Assembly (NCBI GenBank): GCA_035556495.1
Contig: DATMEW010000009.1
Location: 1 to 29,200 of the forward strand
Length of the DNA: 29,200 bases
Reading direction: 5' to 3'
DNA from: CANKHJ01 sp035556495
GTDB lineage: Bacteria > Pseudomonadota > Alphaproteobacteria > Rhizobiales > Xanthobacteraceae
Positions 24,540-29,200 of this stretch are shown here, piece after piece. The notes under the pieces are model-generated. The model was not told where the DNA came from and did not search any database. It saw only the letters and a program-made list of their open reading frames with translations. How positions within the stretch are numbered: the stretch's first letter is position 1; each line of letters opens with the position of its first letter. A program made the position numbers and the translations under genes.

Positions 24540-24974
24540 ATGCCGAGACTGCTTGCAGACCCGCCGTCTCGCGCCGTCACGATCGCCGGCCATGCATTGA
24601 GCAGCCTCGCCATCCTGTTCCTGCTGTTCGACGGCCTGATCAAGCTGCCGCCGCTGGACGTCGTCACCACGACTCTGGCGGAACTCGGCTATCCCGCCGG
24701 TATCGAACGCGGCCTTGGCCTCATGATCCTGATCTGCACGTTGCTCTATGCCGTGCCGCGCACCGCGCCGCTGGGTGCGATCCTGCTCACTGCGCTGTTC
24801 GGCGGCGCCATCGCCACTCATCTGCGCATCGGCAGTCCGGTATTCTCGCATCTGCTGTTCGGCGTTTATCTCGGGCTGCTGGTCTGGGGCGGCCTGTGGC
24901 TGCGCGACCCGCGATTAAGGGCTCTGCTGCCCTTCCGCCACGCGACATCCTCACCGCAAGGAGCCTCATCATGA
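24540..24974 (+). CDS. DoxX-like family membrane protein
   Basis: This is a 144-residue inner-membrane protein with four predicted helices. The first contains SLAILFLLFDGLIKL, followed by the typical ELGYP motif and GLGLMILICTLLYAVPRT. The next is GAILLTALFGGAIATHLRIG, and the last is SHLLFGVYLGLLVWGGLW. The block GGAIATHLRIGSP is a DoxX-like (DUF, pfam13564 type) hallmark. The function of this family is unsettled; some members are linked to sulfur or oxidative stress complexes. The start ATG 24540 has GGAAGGA six bases upstream. It shares an ATGA junction with the DUF1579 gene, so the two form an operon. Confidence 0.88.
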   Translation: MPRLLADPPSRAVTIAGHALSSLAILFLLFDGLIKLPPLDVVTTTLAELGYPAGIERGLGLMILICTLLYAVPRTAPLGAILLTALFGGAIATHLRIGSPVFSHLLFGVYLGLLVWGGLWLRDPRLRALLPFRHATSSPQGASS

Positions 24975-25453
24975 TGCCTGAACCTACGTCCCAGCACCGC
25001 TGGCTGCTCCAGCTCGTCGGCAACTGGACCTTCGAAGGCGATGCTGACATCGCGCCGGGTGAACCGCCGTTCCACAGCACCGGAACACAGACCGTCCGCG
25101 CGCTCGGCGATCTATGGATTCTCGCCGAAGGCGAGAGCGAGATGCCGGGCGGGGGGCTCGGCCGCACCATCATCACGCTCGGCTACGATAGCGCGCAGGG
25201 CCGCTATCTCGGCACCTTCGTCGGCTCGATGATGACGCATCTGTGGATCTATGACGGCGCCTTCGACGACGCCTCCCAGACCCTGACCCTGACCGCCGAA
25301 GGACCGGCGATGGACGGCAGCGGCGGCACCGCGACCTATCAGGACATCATCGAACTGAAGAGCCCCGATCACTACATCTTCCGCGCCCGGATTCGCGACG
25401 CTGAAGGGAACTGGACGCAATTCATGACGGCGCACTACCGCCGGCGGAAGTAG
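24971..25453 (+). CDS. DUF1579 domain-containing protein
   Basis: This is a 160-residue cytoplasmic beta-rich protein of the DUF1579 family. Landmarks are the N-terminal HRWLLQLVGNWTFEGDADI, the TGTQTVRALGDLWILAEGE strand, LGYDSAQGRYLGTFVGSMM and a C-terminal YIFRARIRDAEGNW. DUF1579 folds are lipocalin-like barrels of unknown ligand. It begins inside the stop of the DoxX-like gene (ATG 24971, or the next ATG 24974), with AAGGAG at 24958-24963. DoxX-DUF1579 pairs are common in rhizobia. It ends 45 bases from the kinase stop on the other strand, a convergent junction without a visible hairpin. Confidence 0.88.
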   Translation: MMPEPTSQHRWLLQLVGNWTFEGDADIAPGEPPFHSTGTQTVRALGDLWILAEGESEMPGGGLGRTIITLGYDSAQGRYLGTFVGSMMTHLWIYDGAFDDASQTLTLTAEGPAMDGSGGTATYQDIIELKSPDHYIFRARIRDAEGNWTQFMTAHYRRRK

Positions 25454-25498
25454 CGTCGTCGCCATCCTCACCGTCGCGTCCGGCTCTCCGCACCGCCG

Positions 25499-26911
25499 TC
25501 ACACCGGGATGCGCACGCTGGCGCGCAAGCCGCCCATCGGACTTTCCGACAGCGTGATGTCGCCGCCATGGGACCGGGCGATGTCGCGGGCGATGGCAAG
25601 GCCGAGGCCGGTGCCGCCTTCGTCCTGGTTGCGGGCATCGTCGAGACGCAGGAACGGCTTGAACACGTCCTCCCGCTGCGCCGGCGGGATGCCGGGGCCG
25701 TCGTCATCGACCGTCACCGTGAGATAGCGATGATCCCGGTGCCCGGTGATGGCGATCTTGTCGGCGAAGCGCGAGGCATTGGACACCAGATTGCCGAGGC
25801 ACCGCTTGAGCGCGGCGGGGCGGACCGTCACGATGGGATGGCCATGGAACACCGCCGCCGTCGCATGGCCGTGGCGCTCCGCATCCTGTTTCAGTTCCTC
25901 CAGCAGGGCCGCCATGTCGGTCGGCTGCGCCTGTTCACCGGAATCTCCGCGCGCGAAGGCGATATAGGCTTCCAGCATCTGCGCCATTTCATCGACGTCC
26001 CGGCGCATGGCCTCGACTTCCGGGCCATCCTCGATCAGCGCCAGTTCCAGTTTGAAGCGCGTCAGCACCGTGCGCAGGTCGTGCGACACGCCCGCCAGCA
26101 TCGCGGTGCGCTGCTCCATCGCGCGCTCGATGCGCGCTTTCATTTCGAGAAACGCCTGCGCCGCCCGGCGCACTTCGCGCGCCCCGCGCGGCCGGAAGCC
26201 CGGCTCGTCGCGGCCCTTGCCGAAGGCTTCCGCCGCATCGGCCAGCCGCAGGATGGGCCGGATCTGGTTGCGCAGGAACAGCACCGCCACCGTGATCAGC
26301 ACCAGCGAGGTGCCGACCATCCACAGCAGGAAGATTTCCGAATTCGAGACATAGGCCGCGCTGCGCCGCGCGAAGACGCGCATCACCGCGTCGTCGAGGC
26401 GGATGCGGATTTCCACGAGGTTGGACCGCCCGACGGTATCGATCCAGAACGGCCGGCCGACCTGCTGGCGGATCTGCTGGGCCAGCGCATTGTCGAGCAG
26501 GGAGAAGAACGGCTTCGGCCCCGGCGGCGGCAGGGCGCTCACCGGCAGGAAGTCCACCACCAGACCGAGCCGCTCCTGGGCGATGCGGCGCAGATGCCGC
26601 TCGTTCTCCGCGCGCGGATAGCTGCGATACATATCCGTCAGCGCGTTGATATCCGCCACGACGCCGAAGGAGAGCTGCCGCGTGACCTGGTTCCAGTGGC
26701 GCTCCATGAAGATGAAGGCGATCACCGATTGCAGGATCACCATGGGCGCGATGATGATGAGCAGCGTGCGGGCATAGATGCCCTTGGGGGTGACGCGGTT
26801 GAACCAGTGCCAGAAGCGGTCCGACACCCCACTGAGCCGCTCCGCCGCGATCCGCAAGGCGGCAACCGCCGCAGAAAATCCCGCAGCAAGACCGCCCCGG
26901 CGCGACGTCAT
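25499..26911 (-). CDS. EnvZ-like sensor histidine kinase
   Basis: This is a 470-residue membrane kinase, partner of the response regulator upstream. Two membrane helices (about residues 48-70 and 188-210) enclose a periplasmic domain. A HAMP domain follows (RNQIRPILRLADAAEAFGKG), then the H-box GVSHDLRTVLTRFKLELAL with phospho-acceptor His277, an N-box LVSNASRF, and the ATP lid motifs DDDGPGIP and GGTGLGLAIA. The Pro usually found after HDLRT is Val here. The start ATG 26911 overlaps the regulator's stop (ATGA); the longer open frame to 27160 is an Arg/Gly-rich shadow of the regulator. The stimulus is unknown. Membrane topology and relationship point to the EnvZ group. Confidence 0.93.
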   Translation of the reverse strand: MTSRRGGLAAGFSAAVAALRIAAERLSGVSDRFWHWFNRVTPKGIYARTLLIIIAPMVILQSVIAFIFMERHWNQVTRQLSFGVVADINALTDMYRSYPRAENERHLRRIAQERLGLVVDFLPVSALPPPGPKPFFSLLDNALAQQIRQQVGRPFWIDTVGRSNLVEIRIRLDDAVMRVFARRSAAYVSNSEIFLLWMVGTSLVLITVAVLFLRNQIRPILRLADAAEAFGKGRDEPGFRPRGAREVRRAAQAFLEMKARIERAMEQRTAMLAGVSHDLRTVLTRFKLELALIEDGPEVEAMRRDVDEMAQMLEAYIAFARGDSGEQAQPTDMAALLEELKQDAERHGHATAAVFHGHPIVTVRPAALKRCLGNLVSNASRFADKIAITGHRDHRYLTVTVDDDGPGIPPAQREDVFKPFLRLDDARNQDEGGTGLGLAIARDIARSHGGDITLSESPMGGLRASVRIPV

Positions 26912-27633
26912 GGATTGGCCACCAGCCGGTAACCGATGCCGCGCACGGTCTGGATCAGCAGCGGATTGGCGGGATCGCGCTCGACCTTGCGGCGCAGGCG
27001 GTTGATCTGGACGTCCACGGCCCGCTCGCCCGGCGCGCCGCCCTGCCCTGCCAGCGCCAGCCGCGGCACCGTTTCGCCCGGCGTATGCGCAAGGATGCCG
27101 AGCATCTCCTTCTCGCGGTCGGTCAGGTGGACGATGGCCTCGTCGCCCTCCGCCTCGCAATCGCGCAGTTCGCCGCGGGCGATATGAAACACATAGCGGC
27201 CGAACCGGATGCTTTCCGCAGGCGGCGCCGCGGGCGGGCGGACCCGGCGCAGAATGCTGCCGATGCGCAGGGACAACTCGCGCGGCTCGAACGGCTTGGC
27301 GACATAGTCGTCCGCGCCGATCTCAAGCCCCTCGATCCGGCTCTCGGCCTCGTCCCGCGCTGTCAGCATCAGGATCGGCACGTTCGACTCCGTCCGCAGC
27401 GCCCGGGCCAGTTCGAAGCCGGTCTCGCCGGGCATCATCACGTCGAGAATCAGCAGGTCGAAACTCAGCCCCTTGAGGCTGGCCCGCGCCTCGGCCGCGC
27501 TCTCCGCGGTGGTGACGCGATAGCCCTCCGCCATCAGGAAGCGGGAGAGCAACTGCCGGATCCGGCGGTCGTCATCGACCACCAGCAGATGGGGAGAATC
27601 GTCCGTTACCGCCGCCGCGGTCTGTCCGGGCAT
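26908..27633 (-). CDS. OmpR-family response regulator (PetR-like)
   Basis: This is a 241-residue two-domain regulator. The receiver domain shows LLVVDDDRRI, phosphorylation site Asp64 in LLILDVMMPGETGF, the Thr of LMLTARD and Lys in VAKPFEP. A winged-helix OmpR/PhoB-type DNA-binding domain follows, with LTDREKEMLGIL, RAVDVQINRLRRKVE and IQTVRGIGYRLV. I chose ATG 27633, which has an AAGG 8 bases upstream and lies 10 bases after the MarR stop; a GTG at 27660 would overlap that stop by 17 bases. The MarR-OmpR order matches the petP-petR pair described next to the cytochrome bc1 genes in Rhodobacter capsulatus. The bc1 genes are not in this window, so the name is a likeness, not an assignment. 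Confidence 0.93.
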   Translation of the reverse strand: MPGQTAAAVTDDSPHLLVVDDDRRIRQLLSRFLMAEGYRVTTAESAAEARASLKGLSFDLLILDVMMPGETGFELARALRTESNVPILMLTARDEAESRIEGLEIGADDYVAKPFEPRELSLRIGSILRRVRPPAAPPAESIRFGRYVFHIARGELRDCEAEGDEAIVHLTDREKEMLGILAHTPGETVPRLALAGQGGAPGERAVDVQINRLRRKVERDPANPLLIQTVRGIGYRLVANP

Positions 27634-27643
27634 GGAACCGCCT

Positions 27644-28159
27644 TCAACCGGATTGCGCACGTTCGGCGCGCGCGATGAGCCGCTGCATGCCGGCGCGATC
27701 CGGCTCGTCGATCATCGCCGTGAGGAAGCGCACCGCCGAAGCATGGCCCTCCGGACCCATCTCGGCAAGGGCGCGGGAAATCCGCCGGGTTTGCAGGCCG
27801 GCGAGCTTCATCGCCAGCGTGCTGCCCTTCTCGGTCACATAAAGAAGTCGCTGACGGCGATCCGCCGCCCCTTCCCGCTGGATGACATAACCCTCGTCTA
27901 TCAGTTGCTTGAGCACCCGCCCGAGCGACTGTTTGGTGATCTTGAGCAGGTCGAGCAGCTCCGCGACCTTCATGCCGGGGTTGCGGGTCACGAAATGCAG
28001 GACCCGATGATGCGCCCGGCCAAAATCAAGGCCAGCCAGCACCCCGTCCGGGTCGCCGACGAAATCCCGATAGGCAAAGAACAGAAGCTCGATGATGTCC
28101 CAGATCGGCTGCTGGGGGACCGGTTCGCCATCCGGATCAAGAATTTTTATGTCAGCCAT
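27644..28159 (-). CDS. MarR-family transcriptional regulator (PetP-like)
   Basis: This is a 171-residue winged helix-turn-helix regulator. The N-terminal WDIIELLFFAYRDF helix is for dimerisation. DFGRAHHRVLHFVTRNPGMKVAELLDLLKITKQSLGRVLKQLIDEGYV is the recognition region in two pieces, with the DRRQRLLYVTEKG wing after it and a C-terminal helix pair. ATG 28159 (MADIKILD) was chosen. The alternative GTG at 28234 would add 25 residues that read through the promoter and has no Shine-Dalgarno. ATG 28159 also lacks one, which fits a near-leaderless transcript. The inverted repeat TATGTCA-N7-TGACATA covers its start codon and is a probable autorepression site. It is the first gene of a MarR-regulator-kinase operon. 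Confidence 0.93.
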   Translation of the reverse strand: MADIKILDPDGEPVPQQPIWDIIELLFFAYRDFVGDPDGVLAGLDFGRAHHRVLHFVTRNPGMKVAELLDLLKITKQSLGRVLKQLIDEGYVIQREGAADRRQRLLYVTEKGSTLAMKLAGLQTRRISRALAEMGPEGHASAVRFLTAMIDEPDRAGMQRLIARAERAQSG

Positions 28160-28173
28160 ATTGACATATTTTA
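28148..28173 (-). promoter_or_regulatory. marR promoter -10 and overlapping candidate MarR operator
   Basis: Arms TATGTCA (28148-28154) and TGACATA (28162-28168) flank 7 bases that include the marR start codon. A TAAAAT -10 (28173-28168, minus strand) abuts the right arm, which would put transcription start at or next to the ATG. No good -35 is seen. The half-site TATGTCA recurs at 28245-28251. Confidence 0.6.
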
Positions 28174-28468
28174 TTTCGATTGTTACCAACGAGGAAGCTC
28201 CGACGAAACGATCGTGCGGAGCGGACAGAGTCACAGACAGAGTCTATGTCATAAGCCGACCGGATTTCCACGGAACATTCCAGAGCGCCGGTGCGGCCGG
28301 CGATCTTCGGGAATCCATCGGAGCCATGGGCCTGACAATACCGGGATGCGGGACGGCTTGAAAGCTGCTCACCGCTCTGAACGACTAGGGAATTGACAGT
28401 GTCGGCCCGACGCCGACAAATCGGGCAGCAAGGACAAGAAGGGCCTGACGGCTCCCAGGAGAACGACC
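28160..28468. other. 309-base divergent regulatory region between marR and the aminotransferase gene
   Basis: It holds the marR promoter/operator at its left end, the TATGTCA half-site at 28245, and a direct repeat of ACAGAGTC 12 bases apart (28225 and 28237). The aminotransferase promoter and its spacer palindrome lie at 28393-28421. No coding frame is supported. Confidence 0.55.
28393..28421 (+). promoter_or_regulatory. Aminotransferase promoter with an inverted repeat in the spacer
   Basis: A perfect -35 TTGACA (28393-28398) is followed after 17 bases by ACAAAT (28416-28421), a half-matching -10. GTCGGC (28401-28406) and GCCGAC (28412-28417) form a 6-bp inverted repeat within the spacer, a classic place for a repressor operator. 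The leader to the ATG would be about 40 bases. Confidence 0.55.
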
Positions 28469-29200
28469 ATGGGAATCTCTTTCGACAAGATCGACGGCAC
28501 CATCTGGTACGATGGCCGGTGGGTGCAATGGGCCGATGCCCAGTTGCATGTGCTGTCCCATGGCCTGCACTACGGGAGCTGCGTGTTCGAGGGCGAGCGC
28601 GCCTATGCCGGCCACATCTTCAAGGGCACCGCGCATTCGGATCGCCTGCACCGCTCCGCCGGGATTCTCGATTTCGAGATTCCCTATTCGGTGGCCGAGA
28701 TCGACCGCGCCAAGGCCGAGCTTCTCACCAGGAACAACCTGACCGACTGCTACATCCGGGCCGTTTCCTGGCGCGGGTCGGAGATGATGGGCGTGTCCGC
28801 GCAGGACAACACCATTCACCTCGCCATCGCCTGCTGGGACTGGCCGAGCTATTTCGATCCGGAGCAGCGGCTCAAGGGCATCCGGCTCGACCTTGCGGAA
28901 TATCGCCGGCCCGACCCGCGCACCGCGCCGGTCCATGCCAAGGCCGCCGGCCTTTACATGATCTGCACGATCTCCAAGCACCGGGCCGAGCGCCGCGGCT
29001 ATGCCGACGCGCTGATGCTGGACTGGGAAGGCCGCGTCGCCGAATGCACCGGCGCCAACATCTTCTTCATCAAGGACGGCAAGATCCACACGCCCATCGC
29101 GGATTGCTTCCTCGACGGCATCACGCGCCAGACGGTGATCGAACTCGCCCGCCGCCGCGGCATCGAGGTGATCGAGCGCCGCATCCTGCCCGAGGAAATG
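28469..29200 (+). CDS. ilvE: Branched-chain amino acid aminotransferase, 3' truncated
   Basis: The first 244 codons of a class IV PLP-dependent aminotransferase are seen; the frame is open to the window edge. The product interconverts branched-chain 2-oxo acids and Val, Leu or Ile with glutamate. Features are IWYDGRWVQWADAQLHVLSH, the HGLHYGSCVFEGERAY strand, RLHRSA, and the PLP Schiff-base lysine K158 in HAKAAG. ADALMLDWEGRVAECTGANIF and LDGITRQTVIELA follow and match the cofactor-binding loops. ATG 28469 has AGGAG at a 7-base spacing. D-amino acid aminotransferase and aminodeoxychorismate lyase share the fold, but the motifs favour IlvE. It is divergent from the MarR operon, which may regulate it. 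Confidence 0.92.
   Translation, partial: MGISFDKIDGTIWYDGRWVQWADAQLHVLSHGLHYGSCVFEGERAYAGHIFKGTAHSDRLHRSAGILDFEIPYSVAEIDRAKAELLTRNNLTDCYIRAVSWRGSEMMGVSAQDNTIHLAIACWDWPSYFDPEQRLKGIRLDLAEYRRPDPRTAPVHAKAAGLYMICTISKHRAERRGYADALMLDWEGRVAECTGANIFFIKDGKIHTPIADCFLDGITRQTVIELARRRGIEVIERRILPEEM

Noticed and set aside
1..29200. Defence island, CRISPR, prophage or IS content
   Set aside because: No spaced direct-repeat array, transposase, integrase, phage or known defence gene was seen. Apart from the first operon and the small hypotheticals, the content is housekeeping.

Overview
The window is high-GC chromosomal DNA from an alphaproteobacterium, most probably a Hyphomicrobiales (Rhizobiales) member near Bradyrhizobium, Xanthobacteraceae or Beijerinckiaceae. 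This rests on several points. There is a MarR-OmpR-sensor kinase operon of PetP/PetR type and a UvrB with a long N-terminal extension. Genes such as pgeF-lipoprotein-prs and YbjN-proC sit next to each other. Small secreted Arg-rich proteins are present, and the intergenic mosaic repeats have the CTTGTCCGAAAACCG / TTTTCGGGATCATGC arms common in rhizobial genomes. The taxonomy is inferred from recall, not from a search.

Layout. (1) 1-4833, plus strand: a tightly coupled catabolic-looking operon made of a truncated luciferase-like flavin monooxygenase, a Bug/TctC periplasmic binding protein, an SDR dehydrogenase, an alpha/beta hydrolase with an Asp nucleophile, and a second luciferase-like monooxygenase. 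Its substrate is unknown. (2) 4844-8517, minus strand: the osmoregulated periplasmic glucan pair opgG/opgD-like and opgH. (3) 8706-11444: uvrB, closed by a bidirectional terminator. (4) 11550-12866: three small hypothetical genes (secreted Arg-rich, coiled-coil, single-pass membrane) and a second bidirectional terminator. (5) 13325-15830, minus strand: ychF, pth and rplY/ctc, with terminators and a leader hairpin. (6) A divergent pair, ubiK (minus) and the overlapping run lgt-midA-pgeF (plus), followed by a small lipoprotein and prs. (7) 21045-22961: a YbjN-domain gene and proC, each preceded by a copy of a mosaic intergenic repeat. (8) 23090-25453: a TetR-like regulator, a cupin, and a DoxX-like/DUF1579 pair. 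(9) 25499-28159, minus strand: a MarR-OmpR-EnvZ-like operon, divergent from a branched-chain aminotransferase that runs off the right edge.

Most of the window is housekeeping: DNA repair, translation, lipoprotein maturation, PRPP and proline synthesis, and envelope glucans. The accessory part is the first 4.8 kb. The least explained non-coding signals are the MarR operator lying on its own start codon, an inverted repeat inside the ilvE-type promoter spacer, the GANTC cluster before the YbjN gene, the two mosaic repeats, and the hairpin ahead of rplY. I found no CRISPR array, insertion sequence, prophage, tRNA or rRNA.
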